From the NCBI RefSeq assembly GCF_029457495.1, contig NZ_CP120361.1, positions 4,480,001-4,544,000 on the forward strand: DNA of 64,000 nucleotides, read 5' to 3'. A program made the translations under genes and the position numbers. Source of the DNA: Chelativorans sp. AA-79. GTDB lineage: Bacteria; Pseudomonadota; Alphaproteobacteria; Rhizobiales; Rhizobiaceae. A model generated the notes under the pieces. The model saw only the letters and a list, made by a program, of their open reading frames with translations. It was not told where the DNA came from and did no database searches. Below, piece by piece: positions 1 through 8,416 of this stretch; the stretch's first letter is position 1, and every line of letters starts with the position of its first letter.

Positions 1-84
1 GAGATACATCTTGTCCTCCCGGAGCTCGTCGAGCCGCGATCGGCGGTACCCGGACCGCTCGATGCGCTGAAGGACATTGATTGA
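1..84 (+). CDS. Possible 3' end of an upstream gene (partial)
   Basis: The first frame is open from base 1 to a TGA at 82-84 and would encode the last 27 residues of a protein that begins outside the window. The fragment has no recognisable motif, so no function is offered. It could equally be non-coding sequence. Confidence 0.22.
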   Translation, partial: EIHLVLPELVEPRSAVPGPLDALKDID

Positions 85-97
85 AAATCGCGATTTT
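84..97. promoter_or_regulatory. 14-bp perfect palindrome
   Basis: AAAATCGCGATTTT is a perfect palindrome immediately after the possible upstream stop codon and about 100 bases before the SGNH hydrolase start. It could be an operator or part of a terminator. There is no run of T after it, so an operator is slightly more likely. Confidence 0.3.
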
Positions 98-194
98 CGC
101 GATAGTACTCGGCTTCCTTCCATCAGACCGCGCCGGGACGAACCAACGCGCTCTTTTCCTCCAACATTCCGATACTCAACCGATCGAAGGGCCG

Positions 195-839
195 ATGAAG
201 ACCATCCTGGCATTTGGCGACAGCTTGACCTGGGGTACCGACGCCGCCGCGGAACGGCGGCATGCATTCGCCGATCGCTGGCCCAACGTTCTGGCCGCCG
301 CGCTCGGCGCCGATGTTCAGGTCGTCGCGGAAGGGCTCGGGGGACGGACGACAATCTATGACGATCCCGATTCGGTCGCAGACAAGAACGGGGCGCGTGC
401 ACTGCCGATTCTGCTCGGCAGCCACAACCCGCTCGACCTGGTTATCATCATGCTGGGCGCAAACGATCTCAAACCCGCCCTGTGCGGGCGCGCCGAAGGT
501 GCTGCAAAAGGCATCGAACAACTTGTCCGGATAGTAAAGGACTACCCGTACAACTGGGGTGCCCCGGCGCCAGAAGTGCTTGTCGTGGCGCCACCCCATT
601 TCGAGAAAAAGTTCGACGGATCGGGACCAGTCGGAGATCGGCTCATCACCGAGTCTCGCAAGCTCGCGGAGCTTTATCGCAACGTTGCCCGCAAGGCGGC
701 AATCGGCTTTTTCGATGTCGCGCCCTTCGCCAGGGCTTCCGGCGTCGATGGCGTGCATCTCGACGCGGCCAATACACGCGCGGTAGGCGCGGCACTGGCA
801 CCGGTCGTACGGGAGCTGCTGAGCCTCGCGCAGAAATAG
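195..839 (+). CDS. SGNH/GDSL-family hydrolase (arylesterase-like)
   Basis: This 214-residue protein belongs to the SGNH hydrolase superfamily of esterases and lipases. The nucleophile block GDSLTWG sits at residues 8-14 (Ser10), the oxyanion Asn of block III in GAND at about residue 90, and the Asp/His pair in DGVHLD at about 185-188. No signal peptide is present, so it is probably cytoplasmic. I chose the ATG at 195 because the conserved strand begins right after it and GAAGG lies just upstream. An in-frame start at 81 would add 38 non-conserved residues. It converges with the GntR gene (13-base gap). The substrate is unknown; ester or lactone deprotection of a sugar acid would fit the neighbourhood, but that is inference. 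Confidence 0.85.
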   Translation: MKTILAFGDSLTWGTDAAAERRHAFADRWPNVLAAALGADVQVVAEGLGGRTTIYDDPDSVADKNGARALPILLGSHNPLDLVIIMLGANDLKPALCGRAEGAAKGIEQLVRIVKDYPYNWGAPAPEVLVVAPPHFEKKFDGSGPVGDRLITESRKLAELYRNVARKAAIGFFDVAPFARASGVDGVHLDAANTRAVGAALAPVVRELLSLAQK

Positions 840-852
840 AGTGCGGCGGCCC

Positions 853-1575
853 TCACCGGCCCAGGAAGACCCGTTCCCGCGCCCCTTCGATGTGGGCGCG
901 CATGGCAGAGCGTGCCCGATCCGCATCGCCGGACTTGATGATCTCCAGCAGCCGTGCGTGCTCGGCCACGGCATTGGTGATGCGTTCCTCGTTCGTCCAG
1001 CGCGAGAGCGTACGGGCGATCTTGATGCCGACCATGATGGCCTTGGTCGCGGACTCGATGGTGGCGATGTAATACGAGTTTTCCGTCGCCCGGGCGACGG
1101 CGAGATGGAAGTTGATATCTTCTTCCCCGCCGAAGGCATCGGCTTCGGACATGGCCTCCTGCATTCGCTTATGGGCCAGTTCGATATCGGCGATCCGTTC
1201 GGCTGAATGGCGTAGGGCGGCCAGATAGGCGGCCTCACCCTCGACTCCCACACGGAACTCATAGCAGCGCTGAAGATCGGCGATGCTGCCCGGTTCGGCG
1301 AATTCGAGGACCGAGCGGTTGGGCATGTTGATGACGCGCGTACCCGCGCCCTGACGCGACTCGATAATTCCGTCGATGCGCAGCCTCAGGAGAGCCTCGC
1401 GCACGACTGGTCGGGACACGCCGTAAGCCGTCGCCAGCTCCACTTCGGTCGGCAGCCGTGTTCCCAGCGGCCACTCGCCAAGGGTGATGTTCTGATAAAT
1501 CTTTTCATACACACGATCGCTCAGAGAGCCCGACATGCCGGATTTGACGGGCGAGGACAGCTCGTCGCTGCTCAT
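853..1575 (-). CDS. FadR-type GntR regulator (FCD domain)
   Basis: A 240-residue transcription factor. An N-terminal winged helix covers about residues 20-85, with the recognition region TAYGVSRPVVREALLRL. An all-helical FCD ligand-binding domain follows, in which Asp/His positions typical of metal and acid binding can be seen (FHLAVARATEN, EHARLLE). The ATG at 1575 is preferred because AGAAGGAG lies 7 bases before it; the ATG at 1596 would place that ribosome site inside the gene. It is divergent from the enolase-superfamily operon and most likely controls it, probably in response to a sugar acid or its 2-keto-3-deoxy product. FCD regulators usually bind TTGT/ACAA-type inverted repeats, and one is present in the intergenic region. 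Confidence 0.88.
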   Translation of the reverse strand: MSSDELSSPVKSGMSGSLSDRVYEKIYQNITLGEWPLGTRLPTEVELATAYGVSRPVVREALLRLRIDGIIESRQGAGTRVINMPNRSVLEFAEPGSIADLQRCYEFRVGVEGEAAYLAALRHSAERIADIELAHKRMQEAMSEADAFGGEEDINFHLAVARATENSYYIATIESATKAIMVGIKIARTLSRWTNEERITNAVAEHARLLEIIKSGDADRARSAMRAHIEGARERVFLGR

Positions 1576-1642
1576 GATCGGGCTCCTTCTCCGCATCGCA
1601 TCTTTTGCATGTAGGGGAATTCTCCCGCCGGCTCAATCTTCG

Positions 1643-1653
1643 TTGTCATACAA
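1643..1653. promoter_or_regulatory. Candidate GntR operator TTGT-CAT-ACAA
   Basis: A perfect 4-bp inverted repeat with a 3-bp spacer lies 68 bases upstream of the GntR start. It resembles the TTGTATACAA element in front of the second FCD regulator at 41.9 kb. Assignment to the adjacent regulator is inference. Confidence 0.4.
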
Positions 1654-1762
1654 ATCCGGCATCACACCCGCATCGGCTTTTTGCATATTCCAAGCTGAAA
1701 AAGGCACAAATCGCGCTTTATTCCCGCGTTTCCACGCCGCTTGCACAACGCGCGGTCTATCA

Positions 1763-1791
1763 TTGACATACCAACTTCACATAAGTAATAC
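1763..1791 (+). promoter_or_regulatory. Putative promoter of the acid-sugar operon
   Basis: TTGACA at 1763-1768 is a perfect -35 hexamer. With a 17-base spacer the -10 would be TAATAC, a weak match. It lies about 105 bases upstream of the first gene of the operon. Confidence 0.35.
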
Positions 1792-1895
1792 CAATTGTGC
1801 TTGCAAAGTGAGTTTGTAACATGAATACGGCCATCGATCGGAATCAGAGTGTGTAGATCGGCGATTCGATTGTGGAGCCATGAGATGAGAGCGAA

Positions 1896-3092
1896 ATGAA
1901 CGACACCTATTCCAACGGAAAAGACGTTATCCGGATCACCGATGTGAAACTGACGACGGTGCAGACGCGACGCCGCACCGGCGCCATCAGTTCCCATATC
2001 GTTCTTCAGCTCTCGACGGATGCCGGGATCTCCGGCGTCGGCGAAATCTCCGATCTCGATTGCTATCGCATGTACATGCCCGATCCCGCCGCGGTGAAGA
2101 TGGGAATCGAAAAGGTCGCGCTCGGGCAGAATGCATTCGAAATCGCCGCCCTCCATGAGCGGCTGCTGGCCTACATGCCTTCCTATTTCCGCTACGCGAA
2201 CACCTATCCGCCCTTTACGCCGGCCTCCCAGATCGCCGCCGGCGTCGAGATGGCGTTCTACGATATCGTCGGCAAGGCGCTCGGCACGCCGGTCTACAAT
2301 CTCCTGGGCGGCCGTCAGCGCGATCGCTTCGAGATCACCTATCCCGTGTTCCAGGCCAAGAAGAAAAGCGATACCGAACGCTATCTCGGCTACATGGATG
2401 CGCTCGTGGCCGAAGGGGTGACCCGGTTCCGCTACTATGTGGGCGTCAATTTCGAACAGGACGAGGATTTCCTCATCGCGTTCCGTGACAGGTTCGGCGA
2501 CAAGGTCCAGCTCAAGGCGCTCGATTTCCAGGGTCACCACCACTGGAAGGATGTGCTGCGCATTTACGATCGGTTCCGCCAATACGGTTTCGAGCTTCTG
2601 GAAAGCCCGAGCTGGCGCGAGGACTACGAGGGCATGGCCGAATTGCGCAAGCAGGTCGATGTCGACATTTCCGAGCACATCTCTAGCCTCGCTCAGGCCA
2701 TGCGCATGATCCGGGCCGACGCGGTCGACGTCTTCAATATCACCATCCAGTCCGGTGGCATCTATCAGGCCAAGAAGCTCTTCGACCTGGCCGAGGCCGC
2801 GGGGCTCAAATCACTCATCAGCACGACCCAGGAGATGAGCATCGGCACCGCCGCCAACGCGCATCTGGGCGCCGTCGTCCCGCAACTGCACTATGCGGGC
2901 GATCCTGTGGGGCCGCTGCTTTACATCGACGACGTCGTCACCGAGAAGCTGCGCTACGACGGCACGCAGCTGATTGTGCCGCAGGGCCCGGGTCTCGGTT
3001 TCGAGATCGACGAGGACAAGCTCTCCGCGCTCGAGGCAGGCCTGGTCGAGTGGGACCGCCCGGCCCACGGCGCGAACTACGTCTCGGACTAA
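1896..3092 (+). CDS. Enolase-superfamily (mandelate racemase/muconate lactonising-like) protein
   Basis: A 398-residue protein with the MR/MLE two-domain layout: an N-terminal capping domain (about residues 10-135) and a TIM barrel. The three metal ligands are recognisable as Asp210 (KALDFQ), Glu236 (LESPS) and Glu260 (DISEH). The usual catalytic residues are not: the KxK motif of strand 2 is replaced by R179-Y-Y181, the strand-6 Asp by Asn281, and no His occupies the His297 position of mandelate racemase. Metal-assisted enolate chemistry is therefore likely, but acid-sugar dehydration by the standard mechanism is doubtful. It is the first gene of an operon with a cupin, a TTT importer, an IlvD-type dehydratase and an aldolase, which points to a sugar-acid substrate. 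Confidence 0.83.
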   Translation: MNDTYSNGKDVIRITDVKLTTVQTRRRTGAISSHIVLQLSTDAGISGVGEISDLDCYRMYMPDPAAVKMGIEKVALGQNAFEIAALHERLLAYMPSYFRYANTYPPFTPASQIAAGVEMAFYDIVGKALGTPVYNLLGGRQRDRFEITYPVFQAKKKSDTERYLGYMDALVAEGVTRFRYYVGVNFEQDEDFLIAFRDRFGDKVQLKALDFQGHHHWKDVLRIYDRFRQYGFELLESPSWREDYEGMAELRKQVDVDISEHISSLAQAMRMIRADAVDVFNITIQSGGIYQAKKLFDLAEAAGLKSLISTTQEMSIGTAANAHLGAVVPQLHYAGDPVGPLLYIDDVVTEKLRYDGTQLIVPQGPGLGFEIDEDKLSALEAGLVEWDRPAHGANYVSD

Positions 3093-3112
3093 TCCCCGGG
3101 GGAGAAGGACAA

Positions 3113-3505
3113 ATGGACCGAGGTCTCGGCGCACTCAAGAAATTCAATGTCATCGATACGCTGGAAGGACACCCTCCGCGCACAAACTTCAATGTCTTCC
3201 GCCTGGACGGCCGATACAATCTGCGCATCGCGCGGGTCGAGGGGCGGTTTCCCTGGCACCGGCATGTCAATGGAGACGAGGGTTGGCTGGTGCTCAAAGG
3301 CCGATTGAAGATCGACGTCAAGGACGGTCCCTCCCTGGACCTCAAGCCGTTCGAGGGCACCATGATCCCCATGGGTATGGTGCATTCTCCGATCGCCCTG
3401 GAGGACGACACGGTCGTGGCCGTCTTCAATGTCGATAACTTTCAGCACGAATATGTCGAGGAAACGCCGGACCTCGGCGCCTTCGGCGAACACGACGTCG
3501 AATGA
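3113..3505 (+). CDS. Small single-domain cupin
   Basis: A 130-residue cupin. The first motif reads FPWHRHVNGDEGWLVLKG, supplying two His and a Glu for metal binding, and the second contains PMGMVHSP with another His. The start at 3113 follows GGAGAAGG at ideal spacing; an upstream in-frame start lies inside the previous gene. It sits 20 bases after the enolase-superfamily gene. Such cupins in sugar-acid operons often act as isomerases, epimerases or lyases on keto acids, but nothing here identifies the substrate. Confidence 0.82.
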   Translation: MDRGLGALKKFNVIDTLEGHPPRTNFNVFRLDGRYNLRIARVEGRFPWHRHVNGDEGWLVLKGRLKIDVKDGPSLDLKPFEGTMIPMGMVHSPIALEDDTVVAVFNVDNFQHEYVEETPDLGAFGEHDVE

Positions 3506-3571
3506 TCGCACCACGGGAGAGATCGCCGTGCGTGCCGAAATCCGCTCTCGGATAACAAGGAGGAGATCAAA

Positions 3572-4510
3572 ATGACCCGATTCTGGAAAGCTGGACTGCT
3601 CGCAGCCGGCCTGTTGATGCCCGGCACCGCCTTGGCGCAGGTCGATTATCCCGTCGACACCGTGCGCGTATTCGTGCCCGCAAACCCGGGCGGAGGCACC
3701 GACGCCGGCGCCCGGCTTTTCGCCGAGTTCTTCCAGAAGCACTCGGACGCCTCGATAGCCATCGTCAACCAGCCTGCGGGTGGTGGGGTCGTCGCGGCCC
3801 AGTCGGTTGCGGAGGGCGCAAGCGATGGAAGCGTGCTGTTCTTCTTTCACGCCGCCCTCCACACGGCCAATCTCTTCGGCCAGTCGCCATTCTCCTGGGA
3901 ATCGTTCACTCCGCTGGCGACGACCTCCGAGATCAACGAGGTCTATGCCGTGCGTGAGGACGCGCCGTTCGACACGGTCGATGAATTGATCGCCTATGCG
4001 AAGGAGCATCCGGGCGAGCTCAATATCGGCTCGCAGTTGGGCGGGACGACGCAGGTCAAGGGTGAAGCACTCAACCAGGCTGCCGGCGGCAAGATGCGGA
4101 TCGTCGATGCGGGGACCGAGTCCGACCGCATCACCGCCCTACTCGGCGGTCAGGTGGACGTCATCTCCATGAGTGTCGCGAACGCCAAGCAATATGCCGA
4201 AGACGGGCAGATGGTCGTCCTCGCGCTGATGAACGAAAACCCGGATCCGGCCGCCCCGGAATTCCCGACCACCGTTTCCCAGGGTATCGACTTCTCGCTC
4301 CCGCTGGTGATGACGGTTTACGGGCCCGGCGAGGTCGATCAGGCCGTGGTCGATGCCTTCGACCAGATCGTCGCCGAGATCGAGGCCGATCCCGAATTTG
4401 CCGAGGCGCTGGCGAAGCAAAGCCAGGCTCCAGCTCTGCGCGGACCCGAGGCGGCGGCCGAATTCCTTGCCCGCGAGTACAAGACGATTGCCGGCCTTCT
4501 CGGCAAGTGA
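3572..4510 (+). CDS. TTT periplasmic receptor (Bug/TctC family), system 1
   Basis: A 312-residue periplasmic solute-binding protein of the Bug family, the receptor of tripartite tricarboxylate transporters. A signal peptide covers about residues 1-22, with a cleavage site after TALA. The mature protein begins DYPVDTVRVFVPANPGGGTD, the Gly-rich loop that contacts the ligand carboxylate in this family. AAGGAGG precedes the ATG. It is followed by tctB and tctA, giving a complete importer. The ligand is probably a carboxylate or sugar acid, since the flanking genes are acid-sugar dehydratases. Confidence 0.9.
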   Translation: MTRFWKAGLLAAGLLMPGTALAQVDYPVDTVRVFVPANPGGGTDAGARLFAEFFQKHSDASIAIVNQPAGGGVVAAQSVAEGASDGSVLFFFHAALHTANLFGQSPFSWESFTPLATTSEINEVYAVREDAPFDTVDELIAYAKEHPGELNIGSQLGGTTQVKGEALNQAAGGKMRIVDAGTESDRITALLGGQVDVISMSVANAKQYAEDGQMVVLALMNENPDPAAPEFPTTVSQGIDFSLPLVMTVYGPGEVDQAVVDAFDQIVAEIEADPEFAEALAKQSQAPALRGPEAAAEFLAREYKTIAGLLGK

Positions 4511-4578
4511 TCGTATAGACATGGTGTGCGGGGCCCATTCGGGTCCCGCATCGCTTTTCCCCTTGGGAGGACACTGTC

Positions 4579-5088
4579 GTGACGGCGGATCGGGTTTGCG
4601 GCCTCATCTTCTGCATTCTGGGCGTCCTGATCGTTCTGGGCAGCCGGACGATCGTTTCGAATTTCCCCGGAACGGGCGATCCCGGACCCCAGCTGGTTCC
4701 ACTTATCCTGGGCGGCGCCATGACCCTCCTGGGGGCGCTCCTGGCACTGCGCAGACCTCCGGCGCTGAGCCCCGAAACAAGCCGGGCGGTCAGCCAGGCC
4801 AAGTCGGATGGCAACTTGGGTACGCCCAATGAGATCGTCGCGCCGCCGGCGGTCTGGCGCCGGATCGCGCTCGGCGTCCTGCTGGTCGGTTACGTGGCGA
4901 CCTTCAACCACCTGGGCTTCTCGCTTGCATCCTTCCTGTTTCTGGCCGGCTCGATCCTGCTTTTAGGCACGTTCGCGATTGCCGAGATCGTCAGAAAGCT
5001 CGCCGTCGCCGCCCTCGTCGTCGTCCTGTTGGGCTACGCGCTCAACGGCCTTCTGGGGCTCTCCGTACCCGGCGTCTGGTGGAGTTGA
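4579..5088 (+). CDS. TTT small membrane subunit TctB, system 1
   Basis: A 169-residue integral membrane protein with four hydrophobic segments, as in TctB. It starts with GTG at 4579, preceded by GGGAGG. A hydrophilic loop (about residues 55-85) separates the two halves. The gene ends 8 bases before tctA. Together with TctA it forms the ion-driven membrane part of the importer. Confidence 0.82.
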   Translation: MTADRVCGLIFCILGVLIVLGSRTIVSNFPGTGDPGPQLVPLILGGAMTLLGALLALRRPPALSPETSRAVSQAKSDGNLGTPNEIVAPPAVWRRIALGVLLVGYVATFNHLGFSLASFLFLAGSILLLGTFAIAEIVRKLAVAALVVVLLGYALNGLLGLSVPGVWWS

Positions 5089-5096
5089 GGCCGCCC

Positions 5097-6590
5097 ATGG
5101 TTGATTTGTTCTTCGCCGCCGTCGTTCATCTATTCGAGCCGCACATCCTCGTTCTCGTGATGCTCGGCGTTGCCATAGGCCTCATCTTCGGCGCGTTGCC
5201 GGGCCTGAGCGCGACCATGGCGCTCGCCCTTCTGCTGCCCGTGACCTTCGCCATGCAGCCCGACGCGGGCATCGCCATGCTGGTTGCAACCTATATCGGC
5301 GGTGTCTCGGGCGGGCTCGTCGCCGCCACGCTCCTGAGGATTCCGGGAACGCCTTCTTCCATCGCCACCACGTTCGACGGCTATCCGCTTGCGCGCAAGG
5401 GCCAGGCCATCAAGGCGCTTGCCACCGGCATGGTGGCGAGCGCCGTCGGCGGCCTGCTGGGGCTTGCCGTCCTCGTCGGATTTGCGCCTGTCGTCGCCCG
5501 TTTCGCGATCCGGTTCGGAGCAGCCGAATACACGGCGCTGACGATCGCGGCCCTCGTTCTCGTCGTGGTGCTGTCGGAGTCCAACCTCCTGAAGGGACTG
5601 CTCGCCGCACTTCTGGGGCTTTCGCTTTCGACGGTCGGCTTTGCACCCATCGGTGCGGCCCAACGCTTCAGCTTCGGCAATATCGATCTGCTCGCGGGTA
5701 TCGGCATTATTCCCTTCATGGTCGGCCTGTTCGCCATTGCCCAGATCATTCGCGAGATCACCGAGCCGGGCACCCGCGTGAAAGGTAAGCTCGACCTCGA
5801 GGGCGCAGGTGTCCGTCTTGGAGAGTTCCTCGCCAACGGCATCAACATGGTGCGCTCTGCCGCCATCGGCATCGCCATAGGCGTGCTGCCCGGCATTGGC
5901 GGCTCCGCATCGAACCTGGTGGCCTACGGCGCAGCGCGGTCTGCTTCTCGCAAGCCCGAGGAATTCGGCAAGGGTTCGCTTGAAGGTATCTATGCCGCCG
6001 AAACCGCCAACAACGCCTCGGTGGGCGGTGCGCTTCTGCCGCTTCTCACGCTGGGCATCCCGGGAGACGGCGTGACGGCGATCCTGATTGGCGGCTTCAC
6101 CATCCACGGGCTCCAGCCGGGCCCGCTTCTCTTCCGCAACGAGCCCGAGCTGATCGCGACGATCTACGCGGCGTTCCTGCTCGCGACGCTGGCGCTTCTC
6201 CTCGTGCAACTGCTGACCATCAGGATGTTTCCCCGCGTTCTCCTCATTCCCAGGCACTACCTCGTTCCGGTGCTCACGCTGCTGATGGTGGTCGGGGTCT
6301 ATGTCGGCGAGTATCGCATCTTCGACGTCTGGCTGATGCTCGGCTTCGGCGTCGTCGGCTACCTTCTGGAACGCTACGGCTTCCCGCTCGGGCCCATGGT
6401 GCTCGGCTTCGTCCTGGGCACCATTTTCGAGACCAATATGCGACGGGCGCTGATGTTCGCCAATGGCGACTGGTCGATATTCGTGACTCGGCCGATCTCC
6501 GCCACACTCCTTCTGATGGCCGCTGTCTTGCTCTGCTTTTCAGTCTGGAATCTTCTGAAGGCCCGCTCAAGGCGGCAGACGGTAAGCTAG
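5097..6590 (+). CDS. TTT large membrane subunit TctA, system 1
   Basis: A 497-residue polytopic protein of the TctA family, with roughly 11-12 membrane segments. Family hallmarks are visible: GLIFGALPGLSATMALALLL near the N terminus and GIAIGVLPGIGGSASNL, the repeated PGxG loop, near the middle, followed by AAETANNASVGGALLPLL and LGIPGDG. I prefer the ATG at 5097 (GAGG 6 bases upstream) to a GTG at 5079 that overlaps tctB. It is the translocating subunit for the receptor encoded at 3572. Confidence 0.9.
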   Translation: MVDLFFAAVVHLFEPHILVLVMLGVAIGLIFGALPGLSATMALALLLPVTFAMQPDAGIAMLVATYIGGVSGGLVAATLLRIPGTPSSIATTFDGYPLARKGQAIKALATGMVASAVGGLLGLAVLVGFAPVVARFAIRFGAAEYTALTIAALVLVVVLSESNLLKGLLAALLGLSLSTVGFAPIGAAQRFSFGNIDLLAGIGIIPFMVGLFAIAQIIREITEPGTRVKGKLDLEGAGVRLGEFLANGINMVRSAAIGIAIGVLPGIGGSASNLVAYGAARSASRKPEEFGKGSLEGIYAAETANNASVGGALLPLLTLGIPGDGVTAILIGGFTIHGLQPGPLLFRNEPELIATIYAAFLLATLALLLVQLLTIRMFPRVLLIPRHYLVPVLTLLMVVGVYVGEYRIFDVWLMLGFGVVGYLLERYGFPLGPMVLGFVLGTIFETNMRRALMFANGDWSIFVTRPISATLLLMAAVLLCFSVWNLLKARSRRQTVS

Positions 6591-6631
6591 CCGATGTCCA
6601 ACCACATCATCGTGAACAAAGGCCTCTCCTC

Positions 6632-8371
6632 ATGACCAGCCATCGTTTAGCACCCCGGGATCTGCGCAGCGCCCGCTGGTTCGCACCGGACGACCTGCGC
6701 AGCTTCGGGCACCGCTCGCGCATGATGCAGATGGGCCTCGACCCGCAGGACTGGGAAGGACGTCCGATCATCGGCATTCTCAATACCTGGTCCGAGTTCA
6801 ATCCCTGTCACCTGCACTTCCGGGACCGGGCGGAAGACGTCAAACGCGGCATCGCCCAGGCCGGCGGGCTGGGGATCGAAATCCCCACGATCTCCGTCGA
6901 CGAGAGTTTCACCAAGCCCACCTCGATGCTCTACCGCAACCTCATTGCGATCGAGGCGGAAGAGACCATTCGCTCCCACCCGCTCGATGGCGTGGTGCTG
7001 ATGGGCGGATGCGACAAGTCCACGCCCGGCCTCGTCATGGGTGCGATCAGCGCCGGCATTCCTTTCATCTTCCTTCCGGCGGGGCCGATGCTGAGAGGCA
7101 ATTATGCCGGAAAGGTGCTCGGTTCCGGTTCAGATGCATGGAAATACTGGGACGAGCGCCGCGCAGGCAACATTTCGGATCAGGAGTGGCTGGGCATCGA
7201 AGGCGGCATCGCGCGCTCATATGGCCACTGCATGACCATGGGCACCGCTTCCACCATGACGGCGATTGCCGAGGCGCTCGGGCTGTGCCTGCCCGGCGCC
7301 TCCTCCATCCCCGCGCCCGATTCCGGACACAAGCGCATGAGCGCGCAATGCGGACGGCGGATCGTCGATATGGTGTGGGAAGACCTGCGCCCGCACGCGC
7401 TCGTAACACCGGCTTCGGTGCGCAATGCCGTAACGGTCGCCATGGCCATGGGCTGCTCGACCAATGCCGTTGTGCATCTTCTGGCCATGGCCCGCCGGGC
7501 CGGCGTGCCGCTCACGCTCGAGGATTTCGACGCGCTCGGCCGCACCACGCCGGTCATCGCCAATGTGCGGCCTTCGGGCAGCGCGTATCTGATGGAAGAC
7601 TTCTTTTATGCCGGTGGGCTACGTGGGCTGATGAAGCAGCTCGGCGAGCGGCTCGACCACAACGTGCTGATCTGCACCGGCGTCACGCTTGGCAAAACCC
7701 TCGAAGGTGCCGAGGTCTATAACGAGGACGTCATCCGCCCTCTTTCCAATCCCGTCTACCATGAAGGCTCGCTCGCGGTGCTGCGTGGCAATCTCTGCCC
7801 CGACGGTGCGGTCATCAAACCGGCTGCTTGCGATCCGCGATTCCACGTGCACGAGGGGCCGGCCCTCGTCTTCGATTCCTATCCGGAGATGAAAGCCGCC
7901 GTCGACGACGAGGATCTAGACGTGACGCCGGACCATGTGCTCGTGTTGCGCAATGCCGGCCCCCAGGGCGGGCCGGGTTTTCCCGAATGGGGCATGCTGC
8001 CGATCCCCAAAGCCCTTATCAAACAAGGCTACCGGGACATGCTGCGGATTTCCGACGCGCGCATGTCCGGCACCTCCTATGGCGCCTGTATCCTGCACAT
8101 GGCTCCCGAATCCTTTGTCGGCGGGCCGCTGGCGCTTCTGCGCACGGGCGACATCGTCCGGCTGGACCTGGCCAAGCGGCGGCTCGACATGCTTGTCGCC
8201 GACGACGAACTCGCGGCGCGGCGCGCCGCCTGGACCCGTCCTGAACCACGCTTCCACCGTGGCTACGGCCACATGTTCAAGGAACACGTCACGCAGGCCA
8301 ACGAAGGGTGCGATTTCGACTATCTCACCGCCCGCTTCGGGCCTTCAGCGGACGAACCCGCGATTTACTGA
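6632..8371 (+). CDS. IlvD/Edd-family Fe-S dehydratase, probably for an aldonate
   Basis: A 579-residue member of the IlvD/Edd dehydratase family. The three cluster cysteines are visible in NPCH (about residue 59), MGGCDKSTPG (about 127) and GHCMTMGTAST (about 199). That pattern is typical of the [2Fe-2S] pentonate/hexonate dehydratases (L-arabinonate, D-xylonate, D-gluconate) rather than biosynthetic dihydroxyacid dehydratase. The reaction would be aldonate to 2-keto-3-deoxyaldonate plus water. It lies in the TTT operon and directly before a DapA-type aldolase, the usual next step. The exact sugar acid cannot be read from the sequence. Confidence 0.87.
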   Translation: MTSHRLAPRDLRSARWFAPDDLRSFGHRSRMMQMGLDPQDWEGRPIIGILNTWSEFNPCHLHFRDRAEDVKRGIAQAGGLGIEIPTISVDESFTKPTSMLYRNLIAIEAEETIRSHPLDGVVLMGGCDKSTPGLVMGAISAGIPFIFLPAGPMLRGNYAGKVLGSGSDAWKYWDERRAGNISDQEWLGIEGGIARSYGHCMTMGTASTMTAIAEALGLCLPGASSIPAPDSGHKRMSAQCGRRIVDMVWEDLRPHALVTPASVRNAVTVAMAMGCSTNAVVHLLAMARRAGVPLTLEDFDALGRTTPVIANVRPSGSAYLMEDFFYAGGLRGLMKQLGERLDHNVLICTGVTLGKTLEGAEVYNEDVIRPLSNPVYHEGSLAVLRGNLCPDGAVIKPAACDPRFHVHEGPALVFDSYPEMKAAVDDEDLDVTPDHVLVLRNAGPQGGPGFPEWGMLPIPKALIKQGYRDMLRISDARMSGTSYGACILHMAPESFVGGPLALLRTGDIVRLDLAKRRLDMLVADDELAARRAAWTRPEPRFHRGYGHMFKEHVTQANEGCDFDYLTARFGPSADEPAIY

Positions 8372-8416
8372 GCCGCCCGTCGCGGCTTGTCCCAGAAAAC
8401 CGTCGAGGAGTTGACC

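Larger units (their letters stand above)
1576..1895. other. Divergent intergenic control region
   Basis: These 320 bases separate the GntR gene from the plus-strand acid-sugar operon and are much richer in A+T than the flanking genes. I see no plausible small gene. They hold a TTGT-CAT-ACAA inverted repeat and a promoter-like TTGACA, both listed separately. Confidence 0.6.
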
